Counted from the first letter of the stretch, positions 1 through 10,775 are shown. The stretch: 64,000 bases of DNA from Candidatus Bartonella washoeensis Sb944nv (GCF_000278135.1 NZ_JH725022.1:442186-506185), one strand, 5' to 3'. Translations and numbers: made by a program. Notes: generated by a model not told the origin, from the sequence alone.

Positions 1-1152
1 TGGTAGGCAAGGGGTGTTATTGTTATATTCAGCGGCGGCAAAACGTCCAGCGAGAAGCCCTATTGCAGATGATTCTACATAACCTTCACATCCAGTAATT
101 TGTCCAGCAAAGCGCAGTTGAGGCCTTTCTTTTAAACGAAGAGTTTGATCAAGAATGATTGGTGAGTTGAGATAGGTATTGCGGTGAAGTCCCCCAAGGC
201 GTGCAAACTCAGCTTTTTCAAGACCAGGGATCATTCTAAAAATGCGAATTTGTTCGCCATATTTTAGTTTTGTTTGAAAGCCGACCATATTATAAAGGGT
301 TCCAAGTTTATTGTCTTGGCGTAATTGGACGACGGCGTAGGCTTTAACTGTGGGATTGTGGGCATTAGTTAATCCCATAGGTTTCATGGGGCCATGCCTT
401 AAAGTTTCAAGGCCGCGTTCAGCCATAACTTCGATTGGCAGGCATCCATCGAAATACGGTGTTTTTTCAAAGTCACGGAATTCTGTTTTTTCTGCACTTT
501 TCAGCGCTTGAACAAATGCTTCATATTGTTCTTTATTAAGGGGGCAATTAAGGTAATCCTTTCCAGTTCCCTCAGGTCCGATTTTATCATAGCGAGATTG
601 ATACCAACAAATGTCCATATCAATACTATCTGTGTAGATAATGGGGGCAATGGCATCAAAAAAAGAGAGCGCTTCTGTTCCAGTTATTGCTTGTATTGCT
701 TGAGCGAGAGTTGGTGAAGTAAGGGGGCCAGTTGCAATGATAACGTGACGCCAATCCTCAGGAATCTTTTGAATTTCCTCACGTTCTATAGTTATTAGAG
801 GATGATTCTCGAGTGTTTCTGTAACATTTTTTGAAAATCTATTACGATCAACGGCAAGCGCACTTCCTGCAGGTACTTTATTGGCATCCGCAGCCTTCAT
901 AATCAAGGATTTTGCTAATCGCATTTCAGTATGTAAAAGTCCTACGGCATTTGTAGAGGAATCATCAGAACGGAATGAATTGGAACAGACAAGTTCTGCA
1001 AGCTTATCGGTTTTATGGGCATCAGACTTCTTTTGAGGCCGCATTTCATGCAAAACAACAGGGATTCTTGATTGAGCGATTTGCCAGCTTGCTTCACTAC
1101 CTGCTAGACCGCCGCCTATGATATGGATTGGAGTATTGAACATATTTAACAT
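1..1152 (-). CDS. trmFO: TrmFO, FAD/folate-dependent tRNA U54 methyltransferase (3' end cut by window)
   Basis: Methylenetetrahydrofolate-tRNA-(uracil-5-)-methyltransferase, which makes ribothymidine at position 54 of the T loop using methylene-THF and FADH2. The reverse strand reads without a stop from the start to base 1. An FAD-binding glycine motif ([13 protein letters not shown]) lies at the N-terminus, followed by the family blocks [17 protein letters not shown] and LLHTEMR. The start is uncertain: in-frame ATGs are at 1200, 1152 and 1143 and none has a strong ribosome site; the family N-terminus begins close to the 1143/1152 pair. The C-terminal part lies outside the window. It is divergent from the downstream tRNA-Leu and tig. 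Confidence 0.93.
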   Translation of the reverse strand, partial: MLNMFNTPIHIIGGGLAGSEASWQIAQSRIPVVLHEMRPQKKSDAHKTDKLAELVCSNSFRSDDSSTNAVGLLHTEMRLAKSLIMKAADANKVPAGSALAVDRNRFSKNVTETLENHPLITIEREEIQKIPEDWRHVIIATGPLTSPTLAQAIQAITGTEALSFFDAIAPIIYTDSIDMDICWYQSRYDKIGPEGTGKDYLNCPLNKEQYEAFVQALKSAEKTEFRDFEKTPYFDGCLPIEVMAERGLETLRHGPMKPMGLTNAHNPTVKAYAVVQLRQDNKLGTLYNMVGFQTKLKYGEQIRIFRMIPGLEKAEFARLGGLHRNTYLNSPIILDQTLRLKERPQLRFAGQITGCEGYVESSAIGLLAGRFAAAEYNNNTPCLP

Positions 1153-1310
1153 ATAGCGGAAGCTTTTCTGTCTGAAAAGCATAGATTTTGTTTTTGTCAT
1201 TTATTAAGAATGATGTGTATTTAGCTTTTTGAATATATTTGTTTGCTTTTTTTCTTTAATTAATGGTATAGAAACGCCGCTTGTATAAGGTTACTGGCTT
1301 GTAAGTTTGA

Positions 1311-1393
1311 GCGGATGTGGCGAAATTGGTAGACGCACCAGATTTAGGTTCTGGCGGGAGACCGTGGGGGTTCGAGTCCCTCCATCCGCACCA
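1311..1393 (+). tRNA. tRNA-Leu (anticodon TAG)
   Basis: Acceptor stem GCGGATG (1311-1317) pairs with CATCCGC (1383-1389), followed by A and an encoded CCA. The D loop reads AATTGGTAGACGC, the anticodon loop TTTAGGT gives anticodon TAG, and the T arm is GGGGGTTCGAGTCCCTC. A long variable arm identifies the leucine class II fold. Confidence 0.96.
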
Positions 1394-1526
1394 ATGGAGT
1401 TTCTTGAGCACTACGGATTTTTACGTGTTTGGAATTCCACTTCATGGTGATTTGACACTCCAGTGTTAGAATGTAATTTATCAGAGTGGGTTACCCCTCT
1501 CCTTAGAAAAAAATGAAGGTTGTTTG

Positions 1527-2954
1527 ATGCAGGTTACCGAGACGCTTAATGAAGGACTGAAACGCGAAATTAAGATCGTGGTTCCGGCGAGAGATTTAGA
1601 AGAAAGATTGAATGAACGGTTGGATGATACCAAAGGTAAGATCAAGCTTAATGGTTTTCGTCCCGGTAAGGTGCCTGCTGGATACCTGCGAAAGATGTAC
1701 GGCAAATCTTTTATGGCGGAAATTCTTAATGAGATTGTAAGCGATGCGCCCCGTTCTATTTTAGCTGACCGCAATGAACGTTCAGCTATGCAGCCGCAGA
1801 TTGATATAGATGAAGATGAAAAAATTCTGGATGCTAAAGCCGATTTGGTTTTCAGTTTGAAGTATGAAGTTTTACCAAAATTTGAAATTAAAGACTTTGA
1901 ACATATTGAAATTATTCGTGAAATTGCGGTTATTCCTGAACAAGAGATTGATGAGCAAGTAGAGCGTATCCTTTCTTCTACCCGTAGTTATTCGTTAAAA
2001 GAGGGAACTTCTGAAGAAGGTGATCGTGTTACAATAGATTATCTAGGAAAACTTGAGGGTGTCCCATTTGAGGGGGGAGCAGATCATGGTGCACAACTGA
2101 TTCTTGGATCAAAACAATTTATTCCTGGTTTTGAGGAGCAATTGGTTGGCGTGAAGGCAGGTGATATGAAAACAATTTCTGTTAAATTTCCTGATAATTA
2201 TAGTGCAGTACATTTGGCTGGTCGTGATGCAGAATTTGATATCACTGTTAAAGCTGTCTCTAAACCGGATTCGTTAAAAATTGATGATGAAGCAGCGCAA
2301 AAAGTTGGTTTAGAATCTCTAGATCGTTTACGTGAAGTTGTTCGTGGGCAGATAGAAAATCAATATGGCTCAATGACTCGTCAAAAAATTAAGCGTCAAA
2401 TTCTTGATGCTTTAGATGCTGATTACAGTTTTGAAATTCCTGAAGGACTCTTGGAAATTGAGTTTAACAATATATGGGCCCAGGTTAATGATGATCTGAA
2501 AAAGGCTGGACGCACTTTCGAAGATGAAGGAGTTACAGAGGAGGAAGCGCGAGAAGAATATCGTGTGCTTGCGCAGCGTCGTGTTCGTCTCGGTTTGGTA
2601 CTTTCTGAAATTGGGATGAAAGTTGGTGTTAAAATAAGTGAGGATGAACTAAAGGCAGCAGTTTTTGATCAGGTTCGCCAATATCCTGGGCAAGAAAAAG
2701 AGATTATGGATTTTTTCCGTAAAACACCTGAAGCTGTTGCAAATCTACGTGCTCCAATCTTTGAAGAAAAAGTCATTGACCATTTGCTAGCGCGGATAAA
2801 AGTCACAGATAAAGAAGTGACAGTTGAAGAGCTGATGAAGGAATATGATGAATCAGATTTAACCGAAAAAAAACCAGAGAAGAAAAAAACAGCAGTGAAA
2901 GAAAAAAATGCAGAAAAGGCTCCAGCCAAGAAAAAAGCATCTAAAAAAGGTTAA
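1527..2954 (+). CDS. tig: Trigger factor, ribosome-associated chaperone
   Basis: Ribosome-bound chaperone and peptidyl-prolyl isomerase that receives nascent chains at the exit tunnel. The N-terminal ribosome-docking signature GFRPGKVP is at residues 43-50. An FKBP-type PPIase domain follows at roughly 160-245 ([14 protein letters not shown], then FIPGFEEQL), then the helical chaperone domain. The last 30 or so residues are an extreme lysine/alanine-rich tail. Length 475 aa is usual for Rhizobiales. The ATG at 1527 is preferred over a TTG one codon upstream. It stands alone, with a likely terminator after it. Confidence 0.96.
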   Translation: MQVTETLNEGLKREIKIVVPARDLEERLNERLDDTKGKIKLNGFRPGKVPAGYLRKMYGKSFMAEILNEIVSDAPRSILADRNERSAMQPQIDIDEDEKILDAKADLVFSLKYEVLPKFEIKDFEHIEIIREIAVIPEQEIDEQVERILSSTRSYSLKEGTSEEGDRVTIDYLGKLEGVPFEGGADHGAQLILGSKQFIPGFEEQLVGVKAGDMKTISVKFPDNYSAVHLAGRDAEFDITVKAVSKPDSLKIDDEAAQKVGLESLDRLREVVRGQIENQYGSMTRQKIKRQILDALDADYSFEIPEGLLEIEFNNIWAQVNDDLKKAGRTFEDEGVTEEEAREEYRVLAQRRVRLGLVLSEIGMKVGVKISEDELKAAVFDQVRQYPGQEKEIMDFFRKTPEAVANLRAPIFEEKVIDHLLARIKVTDKEVTVEELMKEYDESDLTEKKPEKKKTAVKEKNAEKAPAKKKASKKG

Positions 2955-2963
2955 TATTTTCTC

Positions 2964-3000
2964 AAGAGAAAAGCCTGATTAAAGTAGGGCTCTTTTATTA
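2964..3000 (+). terminator. Probable intrinsic terminator after tig
   Basis: AAAAGCC (2969-2975) can pair with GGCTCTTTT (2988-2996) with one bulged C, and the 3' arm runs into TTTTATTA. The stem is short and imperfect, so this is a moderate call; its position just after the tig stop fits. Confidence 0.45.
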
Positions 3001-3081
3001 CATTTATATTCTAGGCTTGCACTTATAGTGGTTTTAGATTAGCCATCGAATATGCTTTAAAATATTAATAGTGGATTGGCA

Positions 3082-4581
3082 ATGGGAATCATTGATACGC
3101 GTACTCCTGATTCTAAGCGTTTTATTTCTGGCGTTACAGGTGATTGGGAAGTCATCATTGGCATGGAGGTTCATGCGCAAATCATATCAAATTCAAAACT
3201 TTTTTCAGGTGCGTCAACCAAATTTGGTGCTGAGCCAAATAATCACGTATCGTTTATTGATGCTGCTATGCCTGGTATGCTACCTGTTATTAACCATGAA
3301 TGTGTTCGTCAAGCGGTTCGAACTGGCTTAGGATTAAAGGCTAACATTAATCTGAAATCTGTTTTTGATCGCAAGAATTATTTCTATCCTGATTTACCGC
3401 AGGGGTATCAAATTTCTCAATTTCGCTATCCGATTGTAGGTGAGGGGAAGGTCACCATATCTGTTGGTCCGGATTCAAATGGCCAGTTTGAAGACATTGA
3501 AATTGGGATTGAAAGATTGCACCTTGAACAGGATGCTGGAAAGTCAATGCACGATCAACACCCAACAATGTCTTTTGTAGATCTTAACCGTTCTGGTGTT
3601 GCGCTTATGGAAATTGTTTCTAAACCAGATATGCGCTCAGCAGATGAAGCCAAAGCCTATATGACAAAATTGCGTACAATTGTTCGTTATTTGGGTACCT
3701 GCGATGGCAATATGGATGAAGGTTCTATGCGTGCGGATGTTAATGTATCAGTTCGTCGTCCTGGTGAAGATTTTGGAACACGCTGTGAGATCAAGAATGT
3801 TAACTCTATTCGTTTTATTGGTCAAGCGATTGAATATGAGGCACGTCGTCAGATTGCAATTTTAGAAGATGGTGGTGTAATAAATCAAGAAACTCGGCTT
3901 TTTGACGCAGCTAAAGGTGAAACGCGGTCTATGCGTTCAAAGGAAGAAGCACATGATTATCGCTATTTTCCTGACCCTGATCTTTTACCATTGGAATTTG
4001 ATCAAGCATTTGTCGACGCTTTGGCAGAAGAATTGCCCGAATTACCTGATGATATAAGAGAACGTTTTATCAATAAGATGGGGTTGACTCCGTATGACGC
4101 CTCGATTCTTGTAACAGAAAAAGCAATTGCTGACTATTTTGAAGAAGTGGCACGTGGCCGTGATGGGAAGATGGCTGCTAATTGGGTGATCAATGATCTT
4201 TTGGGTGCTTTAAATAAAGATAATCGTGGGATTGAAGAGACACCGATAACACCAAACCAATTGGGGTGCATCATTGATCTTATTAAAGAAGGCACTATTT
4301 CTGGAAAAATTGCTAAGGATCTGTTTGAGATTATTTGGAGTGAAGGTGGGGATCCACGTCAGGTTGTCGAAGAACGCAATATGAAGCAGGTAACAGATAC
4401 AAAGGCGATTGAGAGAGCTGTTGATGAAATTGTTGCTAATAATTCTGATAAAGTGGCGCAAGCAAAACAAAAACCCGCTTTAGTTGGTTGGTTTGTTGGA
4501 CAGGTAATGAAGGCAACAGGTGGTAAGGCAAATCCTCAGACTGTGAATGAACTTGTGAAGGTAAAACTTGGTATAGATTAA
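3082..4581 (+). CDS. gatB: Aspartyl/glutamyl-tRNA amidotransferase subunit B
   Basis: Kinase and tRNA-binding subunit of GatCAB, which converts Glu-tRNA(Gln) (and Asp-tRNA(Asn) where needed) to the cognate amide-charged form. Family blocks seen: GMEVHAQ (residues 27-33), [13 protein letters not shown], the signature [36 protein letters not shown], and the C-terminal YqeY-like tail domain ending in [12 protein letters not shown]. 499 aa, full length. The start ATG at 3082 is preferred over TTG at 3076. gatC and gatA are not next to it in this window, so the complex is encoded at split loci. Confidence 0.97.
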   Translation: MGIIDTRTPDSKRFISGVTGDWEVIIGMEVHAQIISNSKLFSGASTKFGAEPNNHVSFIDAAMPGMLPVINHECVRQAVRTGLGLKANINLKSVFDRKNYFYPDLPQGYQISQFRYPIVGEGKVTISVGPDSNGQFEDIEIGIERLHLEQDAGKSMHDQHPTMSFVDLNRSGVALMEIVSKPDMRSADEAKAYMTKLRTIVRYLGTCDGNMDEGSMRADVNVSVRRPGEDFGTRCEIKNVNSIRFIGQAIEYEARRQIAILEDGGVINQETRLFDAAKGETRSMRSKEEAHDYRYFPDPDLLPLEFDQAFVDALAEELPELPDDIRERFINKMGLTPYDASILVTEKAIADYFEEVARGRDGKMAANWVINDLLGALNKDNRGIEETPITPNQLGCIIDLIKEGTISGKIAKDLFEIIWSEGGDPRQVVEERNMKQVTDTKAIERAVDEIVANNSDKVAQAKQKPALVGWFVGQVMKATGGKANPQTVNELVKVKLGID

Positions 4582-4768
4582 TGTTATAGGGTGGAGAAAA
4601 GTCCATAAATATGCTATTTTTATAGCTAAAGAATACGAATTAAGATTTTCTATAAAATGAAATTGTGATTAATTTTACGGATAATTTTTATTTTCAGTAA
4701 TTTCAAGTGTCATAAGAGGTTTATTCCAACGGTTCATTTTATCAGCATGCTAAGAAATGGAATAAAGA

Positions 4769-5167
4769 ATGGCTAGTTTTTTTAAGCAAATCTTTACGTG
4801 GTGGAGTGGTAATACCATCAATACACGCTTTTTCACGTGGTGCAAAGGCAAGCGTGTAGGGGAGGACCAGTTTGGGAATATTTATTATGAGGGTGGCTGC
4901 CATAAAGATGGTTATAGGCGCCGCTGGGTAATTTATAAAGATTATTCTGAAGCTTCTACTATTCCACCAGGTTGGCATGGTTGGATCCATCATCGCTGTG
5001 ATAATCCGCCTACGCAGGAGAATTATCAGCCGTATGAATGGGAAAAGCCCCATATTGCTAACATGACAGGGACAAATGCAGCATATCGACCAAAGAGCTC
5101 CATTGTTCATAACGATGAGCGCTCTTCTATATACGAAGATTATGATGCATGGTCACCTAGAAAATGA
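4769..5167 (+). CDS. NADH:ubiquinone oxidoreductase NDUFA12-type accessory subunit
   Basis: Small protein (132 aa) of the B17.2/NDUFA12 family, an accessory subunit of respiratory complex I that alphaproteobacteria share with mitochondria. Family blocks visible: GNIYYE, a basic RRRWVIYK segment, PPGWHGWIHH and the YEWEKPHIANMTGT region. No signal peptide; expected at the cytoplasmic face of the membrane arm. It lies far from the main nuo operon, as usual in Rhizobiales, and precedes a DUF2155 gene on the same strand. Confidence 0.92.
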   Translation: MASFFKQIFTWWSGNTINTRFFTWCKGKRVGEDQFGNIYYEGGCHKDGYRRRWVIYKDYSEASTIPPGWHGWIHHRCDNPPTQENYQPYEWEKPHIANMTGTNAAYRPKSSIVHNDERSSIYEDYDAWSPRK

Positions 5168-5252
5168 CCTGTTTTAATGCGTGAGTGTATTTTTTCTTAG
5201 TTTGCGCTATTTTGTAATTAGAATTATTTTTAAATGCGATTGATTTGATGTT

Positions 5253-5678
5253 ATGAGTTTTTTTTTACTGACAGGGTTGAGGCGTCTTTTTTGTGCTTTT
5301 TTTGTCGGGATTATAGTGTTCTTGTCTTCAATGAGCAGAGTGCAAGCTGCACGTATTAGCAATGGAATTGCTGTTTTTTCGGGGCTTGATAAAATTACTG
5401 GTCGGACCACGCGTTTTGAAGTTTCTCTTGGTGAAGTTTATCAATACGGTGCTTTTCAGGTAACACCGCGAGTGTGTTATACCAGTTCTGAGGACGAGCC
5501 GACCCGCACAACTGGGTTTATTGAAGTTAATGAAATAACATTAGATAAAAAAGTACGGCGTATTTTTACAGGATGGATGTATGCCGATAGTCCTGGCTTG
5601 AATGCTGTAGAGCACCCTATTTATGACGTGTGGTTACAAGATTGCAAGCAGAGCGCTCAAAATCTATCCCCTCAATGA
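5253..5678 (+). CDS. DUF2155 domain protein, exported
   Basis: 141 aa with an N-terminal hydrophobic signal segment (residues 6-32, ending VQA-A). The mature part carries the DUF2155 pattern: a KITGRTTRFEV block, VTPRVCYTS, EPTRTTGFIEV, then GWMYADSPGLNAVEHPIYDVWLQDC in the C-terminal half, with two conserved cysteines that could form a disulfide. The family is alphaproteobacterial and of unknown function. The NDUFA12-DUF2155 pair is common in Rhizobiales; the aat gene that often follows is not present here. Confidence 0.9.
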   Translation: MSFFLLTGLRRLFCAFFVGIIVFLSSMSRVQAARISNGIAVFSGLDKITGRTTRFEVSLGEVYQYGAFQVTPRVCYTSSEDEPTRTTGFIEVNEITLDKKVRRIFTGWMYADSPGLNAVEHPIYDVWLQDCKQSAQNLSPQ

Positions 5679-6205
5679 TCTTTTATGTAAAATTATATAT
5701 TAAAATCAACGCATTATTTATTATAAATCTTCTATATTATTTTTACTCGGGTGCTTAATAGATAGGTTGTTTATTTTGCGTTTGTGGTGGTTTTCTTGAA
5801 GATGTAGGTTATCAAATTGCAACGATAAGTCATCATTATTACACAGAAAGAACACAAATGGGTTTATGCTCTATGATTCTAATGAGGGTCTAGTCTTTTC
5901 ATTTTGGTTGATCGCATTAAATAGATTAGCAATCAAGACTATGGATACAATAAGAAGTTCAGCTAATTTAAACAATCTCAATTTGCGTTAGAACGGGTTA
6001 GCCATTTCATGGGGAAGGTTTTTATATCCGTTTTTTAATAGTTTTGTATAAGATACAAAAAGCTTTTCATGGTAAGACATTCGATATTTAGAAGTAAGAA
6101 CTAAAGGAATATAAGTTTTAAGTTCGGTTCTTCATTATCAAAATGCATATATCTGTTTTGTACGAAGGACTATCTAATTCTACAAAGAGTAGGAAATTTT
6201 ATACC
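5679..6205. other. Intergenic, 527 bases, no gene recognised
   Basis: AT-rich stretch between the DUF2155 gene and the rhomboid gene. I see no convincing coding region, RNA gene or repeat. The only open stretch (about 5790-5890) has no family resemblance I recognise. The position is where aat occurs in many relatives, but I could not match any block of Aat here. Confidence 0.5.
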
Positions 6206-6946
6206 ATGAAAGATGCTGACCACAAATGTAATAATACTCTTTTTTTATCAAAACAGCCTAAAGAACCATTGCTTAATGTCCCATTTATTATAGTCGTTTT
6301 GATAGCACTTTGTTGTTATATTTATTTCATTCCGCAGTATTTTTTTTCTGGTTGGCTCTATTTTAAAAGCCTTCAATTTTTTTCATTTACACCGGTGTTA
6401 TTCAAGGCAGAGCCTTTAGCATTTGGTCATACTATTATGAGTTATTCATTCATGCATGGTAGTTTTGAACATGTTGCTATTAATATGGCTTGGCTTTTGG
6501 TTTTTGGATCTCCTTTGGTAAGGCAGTTGGGCAGTTTACGTTTTTTAATTTTTTGGGTATTAACGGCAGCTATTTCTGTGTTGACTTATTTTACATTTCA
6601 TCAAGATAGTACAGTCCCGGTTGTCGGGGCTTCTGGTGTAATTTCTGGAATGATGGGGGCCGTTGCACGTTACGGTTTTTCCGCTGTTTATGTTGGTGTC
6701 AGTGTACGGAATAAGAGATTTTTTGGCCCTTTGAGGTCGATTAAAAAAGCGCTTTGTTCGAAGACGGTGCAGATTTATGTTGGCATATGGCTGATGATTA
6801 ATTTTATCATAGGAATTTCCTCTTCTCTGTTTGAAGGAGGGAATGTTTCAATTGCATGGGAGAGCCATATTGGCGGGCTTTTTTCAGGCTTTTTTTTAGT
6901 TGGTTTTTTTGATATTTCGCATGATAAAGTAAAAATTACAGTCTAA
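6206..6946 (+). CDS. Rhomboid family intramembrane serine protease
   Basis: Membrane protein of about 246 aa with six or so hydrophobic segments. Catalytic features of rhomboid proteases are all present: HVAIN (His89 to Asn93), the nucleophile in GASG (Ser143) and the catalytic histidine in ESHIGG (His221), numbering from the ATG at 6206. That start has AGGA about 11 bases upstream; an in-frame ATG at 6143 would add 21 residues but has no ribosome site. Substrate unknown. It converges with rlmB and the two stop regions overlap by 11 bases. Confidence 0.9.
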   Translation: MKDADHKCNNTLFLSKQPKEPLLNVPFIIVVLIALCCYIYFIPQYFFSGWLYFKSLQFFSFTPVLFKAEPLAFGHTIMSYSFMHGSFEHVAINMAWLLVFGSPLVRQLGSLRFLIFWVLTAAISVLTYFTFHQDSTVPVVGASGVISGMMGAVARYGFSAVYVGVSVRNKRFFGPLRSIKKALCSKTVQIYVGIWLMINFIIGISSSLFEGGNVSIAWESHIGGLFSGFFLVGFFDISHDKVKITV

Positions 6947-7766
6947 GATGTTTATGAGCTGCATAGAGTGCTATTGTTGCTGCGTTTGAAACATTTAATG
7001 ATTTAATGTTTCCAGGCATATCAAGGCGTGTTAAGGCGCCAACAGTTTCACGTGTTTTTTTGCGTAAGCCTTTACCTTCTGCTCCTAGGACAAGGGCAAT
7101 TTTTTCGCCTGTTAATGCTGTTTCTAGAGGATACTCACCTTCGGAATCGAGACCAAAGCTAGTAAAACCTGCTTTATGAAGTTCTTGGAGGGCGTTAGAG
7201 AGGTTTTGTACAGTTATATAATTAATCATCTCTAGAGCTCCTGAGGCGGCTTTGGCAAGAACGCCACTTTCTTGGGGAGAGTGACGAAAAGTAGTGATGA
7301 GTGCTCCAGCTTTAAATGCAACTGCAGAACGCATAATAGCGCCGACATTATGTGGATCGGTAATTTGATCCATTACAATGACAAGATCAGTATTCGTTAG
7401 TTCAGACAATTGGCACGGCTTGAGAGGGACAGTTTCGGCAACAACACCTTGATGAACTGCATCACTTCCAACGAGCGAATCAAGTTTTTTAGGTGTGCAT
7501 AATGTAATGGGACAAGGGAAATCTGATTCGGGTATATTTAATCGTTTTAAGGCATTTGGTGTTGCATAGAGATGCTTAAAAACCCTTTTGGGATTTTTTA
7601 AAGCTGCATAAATTGAGTGGATCCCATAAAGGTGAATTATTCCTTCTTTTAAGAAGGATTTTTTCTGGTCCATGTGCGTTGCGGGCGGAGAGGGAAAGCC
7701 TTTTGCATAGTGGGATCGAGGCCGTAGACGAGCATAGTCAAAATTTTTCGATATTTTTTCTTTCAT
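6936..7766 (-). CDS. rlmB: RlmB-type 23S rRNA 2'-O-ribose methyltransferase (TrmH/SpoU family)
   Basis: AdoMet-dependent methyltransferase expected to methylate G2251 of 23S rRNA. A SpoU substrate-binding N-terminal domain (LYGIHSIYAALKNPKR) is followed by the SPOUT knot motifs: LVIVMDQITDPHNVGAIMRSA, LVLGAEGKGLR and LNVSNAATIALY. The ATG at 7766 is chosen over an in-frame TTG at 7793. The first 30 residues are basic and probably disordered. Close paralogues such as TrmH cannot be fully excluded, but the N-terminal domain favours RlmB. Confidence 0.9.
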   Translation of the reverse strand: MKEKISKNFDYARLRPRSHYAKGFPSPPATHMDQKKSFLKEGIIHLYGIHSIYAALKNPKRVFKHLYATPNALKRLNIPESDFPCPITLCTPKKLDSLVGSDAVHQGVVAETVPLKPCQLSELTNTDLVIVMDQITDPHNVGAIMRSAVAFKAGALITTFRHSPQESGVLAKAASGALEMINYITVQNLSNALQELHKAGFTSFGLDSEGEYPLETALTGEKIALVLGAEGKGLRKKTRETVGALTRLDMPGNIKSLNVSNAATIALYAAHKHLRL

Positions 7767-7969
7767 ATTTTCTTTATAGCGTGTTAATGACAAAAGTAGA
7801 TAGAAAAAAGCTGTATTTTAAAATTATTAGGGAATTTTGTACAGAATTGTATTTATTCTGTTGACAGATACGATAGTAATCGGCATAACCACCCCGCGAC
7901 CAATCAATTGGATAAGTGATCAAGAATTGGTTGTAGTGATGCCTCATCGCGCAACTTTGACGATGTAAT

Positions 7970-8053
7970 GGAGGGGTGCCCGAGTGGTTAAAGGGGGCGG
8001 ACTGTAAATCCGTTGCGTATGCTACGTTGGTTCGAATCCAACCCCCTCCACCA
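7970..8053 (+). tRNA. tRNA-Tyr (anticodon GTA)
   Basis: Acceptor GGAGGGG (7970-7976) pairs with CCCCTCC (8043-8049), then A and CCA. The anticodon loop CTGTAAA gives GTA. A long variable arm and a T arm with GGTTCGAATCC complete the class II fold. Confidence 0.96.
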
Positions 8054-8082
8054 TTCATCGGAAGAAAGTTATTAAATGGTAT

Positions 8083-8156
8083 GCGGGTATAGCTCAATGG
8101 TAGAGCAGCAGCCTTCCAAGCTGAATATGCGGGTTCGATTCCCGCTACCCGCTCCA
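8083..8156 (+). tRNA. tRNA-Gly (anticodon TCC)
   Basis: Acceptor GCGGGTA (8083-8089) pairs with TACCCGC (8146-8152), then T and CCA. The anticodon loop CTTCCAA gives TCC. Only 29 bases separate it from tRNA-Tyr, and tuf follows, the same order as in the enterobacterial tyr-gly-tufB cluster. Confidence 0.96.
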
Positions 8157-8340
8157 AATGATTATTGATGCCAGACATTGTTGGTGATTAGGCAAGTGAC
8201 CACGATGGAAAATAATTTTCATCATAAATTGGGCGGAGTTTGCCGTCTAAGAGTTGTAATGGTTGGGCTGTTTTTTGGTCCAGTTTGATTCAGTTCTGGA
8301 AGCCTATTCTAGGTGCTAACAAGATAAGAGATTGACAGCA

Positions 8341-9516
8341 ATGGCAAAGAGCAAATTTGAACGTACGAAGCCGCATGTTAATATTGGTACCATTGGTCAC
8401 GTTGATCATGGGAAGACTTCATTGACGGCAGCAATTACGAAATATTTTGGTGAATTTAAAGCGTATGACCAAATTGATGCAGCACCAGAAGAGCGTGCAC
8501 GTGGGATTACTATTTCCACCGCGCATGTTGAGTATGAAACAGAGAAGCGTCACTATGCGCATGTTGATTGTCCTGGGCACGCAGATTATGTGAAGAACAT
8601 GATTACAGGAGCAGCACAGATGGATGGTGCGATTTTGGTTGTTTCTGCCGCTGATGGTCCCATGCCTCAGACTCGTGAGCATATTCTTTTGGCGCGTCAG
8701 GTTGGTGTTCCTGCGATTGTGGTTTTTCTTAATAAGGTTGATCAGGTTGATGATGCTGAGCTTTTGGAACTTGTTGAGCTTGAAGTTCGGGAGCTTTTAT
8801 CGAAATATGACTTCCCAGGAGATGATATTCCAATAGTTAAAGGTTCAGCGTTGGCTGCCCTTGAGGACAAAGATAAAAGCATTGGTGAAGATGCTGTCCG
8901 CCTTTTAATGAGTGAAGTGGATAATTATATACCAACTCCTGAGCGTCCTGTTGATCAACCATTTTTGATGCCGATAGAGGATGTTTTTTCGATATCGGGT
9001 CGTGGAACTGTTGTGACTGGTCGTGTTGAGCGGGGTGTTATTAAAGTTGGTGAGGAAATTGAGATTATAGGAATTCGACCAACTTCTAAGACGACAGTTA
9101 CAGGGGTTGAAATGTTCCGTAAGCTTTTAGATCAGGGTCAGGCTGGTGATAACATTGGAGCGTTGCTTCGAGGTATTGATCGTGAAGGGATTGAGCGCGG
9201 ACAAGTTTTGGCGAAACCTGGTTCCGTTACACCTCACACGCGGTTTAAAGCAGAGGCTTACATTTTAACGAAAGATGAAGGTGGTCGTCATACACCCTTT
9301 TTCACGAATTATCGTCCACAGTTTTACTTCCGTACAACAGATGTGACGGGGATTGTTACGCTACCAGAAGGTACAGAGATGGTTATGCCTGGTGATAATG
9401 TTGCAATGGATGTTTCATTGATCGTTCCGATTGCTATGGAAGAGAAGCTTCGTTTTGCTATTCGTGAAGGTGGTCGTACTGTTGGTGCAGGTATCGTTTC
9501 TAAAATCATTGAGTAA
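8341..9516 (+). CDS. tuf: Elongation factor Tu
   Basis: GTPase that delivers aminoacyl-tRNA to the ribosomal A site. 391 aa. GTP-binding motifs: GHVDHGKT at residues 19-26, DCPGH near 80, NKVD near 135. The effector segment RGITIST, and domains II and III with [13 protein letters not shown] and the C-terminal VGAGIVSKI, are intact. The ATG at 8341 is chosen over a TTG nine bases upstream. Relatives usually carry a second tuf in the str operon, which is not in this window. It sits between tRNA-Gly and tRNA-Trp and is probably co-transcribed with them. Confidence 0.98.
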   Translation: MAKSKFERTKPHVNIGTIGHVDHGKTSLTAAITKYFGEFKAYDQIDAAPEERARGITISTAHVEYETEKRHYAHVDCPGHADYVKNMITGAAQMDGAILVVSAADGPMPQTREHILLARQVGVPAIVVFLNKVDQVDDAELLELVELEVRELLSKYDFPGDDIPIVKGSALAALEDKDKSIGEDAVRLLMSEVDNYIPTPERPVDQPFLMPIEDVFSISGRGTVVTGRVERGVIKVGEEIEIIGIRPTSKTTVTGVEMFRKLLDQGQAGDNIGALLRGIDREGIERGQVLAKPGSVTPHTRFKAEAYILTKDEGGRHTPFFTNYRPQFYFRTTDVTGIVTLPEGTEMVMPGDNVAMDVSLIVPIAMEEKLRFAIREGGRTVGAGIVSKIIE

Positions 9517-9574
9517 ATAATATTCATAATAGTTACTGAAGGTGTATTGCGAGGTATTTTAATTTTACAGAGTT

Positions 9575-9650
<76 letters not shown>

Positions 9651-9862
9651 GAAGTGAATGGGTTTTAGTCGGTGAGAAGGTAGATTTGCACTGCCTTCTT
9701 TGCTTTTTTTTGTATAGGGCTTGTTTTTTTGTCCATGAATCGGTATTGAGTAAAGAACGAGGTGACTGTATAAGGCTGAAGTTTAGTCTTTCGCATTTTC
9801 GTCGTATTTTATTTGTTGTATAGATTACAATAAGGTTAGAGCAAAGAGTATAGTGGTGACTG

Positions 9863-10075
9863 ATGGCAACTAAAAGTAATCCCATTACCTTTTTAAGGCA
9901 GGTTTATGCAGAAACAGTTAAAGTGAAGTGGCCTACCCGTCGTGAGACGGTGATTTCTACTGTTATGGTGTTGTTAGTAACGGCATTGGCTTCAGCTTTC
10001 TTTTTTATTGTAGATCAGGTTATGCATTTTAGTGTTTGGCGTGGTATTGATCTCCTGAAGTATCTTTTTGGTTGA
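9863..10075 (+). CDS. secE: Protein translocase subunit SecE
   Basis: Essential small subunit of the SecYEG channel. 70 aa, the short single-span form: an N-terminal amphipathic segment with the conserved VKWPTRRE motif (residues 22-30), then one membrane helix (about 33-55). Its stop TGA overlaps an ATG in the nusG frame by one base, so the two genes are tightly coupled. Follows tRNA-Trp as in most Rhizobiales. Confidence 0.95.
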   Translation: MATKSNPITFLRQVYAETVKVKWPTRRETVISTVMVLLVTALASAFFFIVDQVMHFSVWRGIDLLKYLFG

Positions 10076-10095
10076 TGGTGCAAGGAAGTGTGATT

Positions 10096-10626
10096 GTGGC
10101 TGCTCGTTGGTATATTGTTCAAGCGTATTCAAATTTTGAAAAGAAAGTAGCGGAAGCTATTGAGAAGGAAGCGAAACAAAAAGGGCTTGATCACTTATTT
10201 GAAAAAATTTTTGTTCCCACAGAGCGTGTTGTTGAAGTTCGTCGTGGTCGTAAGATTGATACAGAGCGAAAATTTTTTCCTGGTTATGTTCTTGTTTGTG
10301 CTGAGTTAACAGATGAGGTTTATCATCTCATTAAGAATACGCCTAAAGTGACAGGTTTTTTAGGTTCAGATTCACGTCCTGTTCCTATTTCTGATCGAGA
10401 AGCGGAGCAGATTCTTAAACAAGTTCAGGAAGGTGTTGGTTCTCCAAAGTCTTCTGTGTTGTTTGAGGTTGGAGAGCAAGTGCGTGTTGCTGATGGTCCT
10501 TTTGTTTCATTTAACGGAGTTGTTCAAGAGGTTGAAGAAGAGCGCTCTCGCCTTAAGGTTGAGGTGCTAATTTTTGGGCGTCCTACGCCCGTTGATTTGG
10601 AGTTTGGTCAGGTTGAAAAACTCTGA
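10096..10626 (+). CDS. nusG: Transcription termination/antitermination protein NusG
   Basis: Binds RNA polymerase, suppresses pausing, and couples it to Rho or ribosomal protein S10. The NGN domain begins RWYIVQAYSNFEKKV and carries the FPGYVLV block; the C-terminal KOW domain starts near GEQVRVADGPF. The GTG at 10096 is chosen because AGGAAG (10083-10088) lies seven bases upstream, the protein then begins VAARWYIVQ like relatives, and the length is 176 aa. An ATG at 10075 overlapping the secE stop would add seven residues. Confidence 0.95.
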   Translation: MAARWYIVQAYSNFEKKVAEAIEKEAKQKGLDHLFEKIFVPTERVVEVRRGRKIDTERKFFPGYVLVCAELTDEVYHLIKNTPKVTGFLGSDSRPVPISDREAEQILKQVQEGVGSPKSSVLFEVGEQVRVADGPFVSFNGVVQEVEEERSRLKVEVLIFGRPTPVDLEFGQVEKL

Positions 10627-10775
10627 TTAAGCTTAGGGTGGTTTTAATCACTTTAAGTAACTGGTGGGAGGTGATTTATGGCTATTGTCGGCTTAAGGAT
10701 CCGAACCACTTGACTGCAGCCGGTGGCAGGCAAGATTAATTGTCGGTTTACCAGTAAAATTGAAGGCAGATTGTT

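Noticed and set aside
3071-3331. 86-codon open frame over the gatB start
   Set aside because: Shifted frame inside gatB; gatB in the correct frame matches its family over the full length.
7774-8178. Reverse-strand open frame of 134 codons
   Set aside because: It runs antisense across tRNA-Tyr and tRNA-Gly; its peptide (GIEPAYSAWKAAALPLS) is the usual spurious product of reading tRNA genes backwards.
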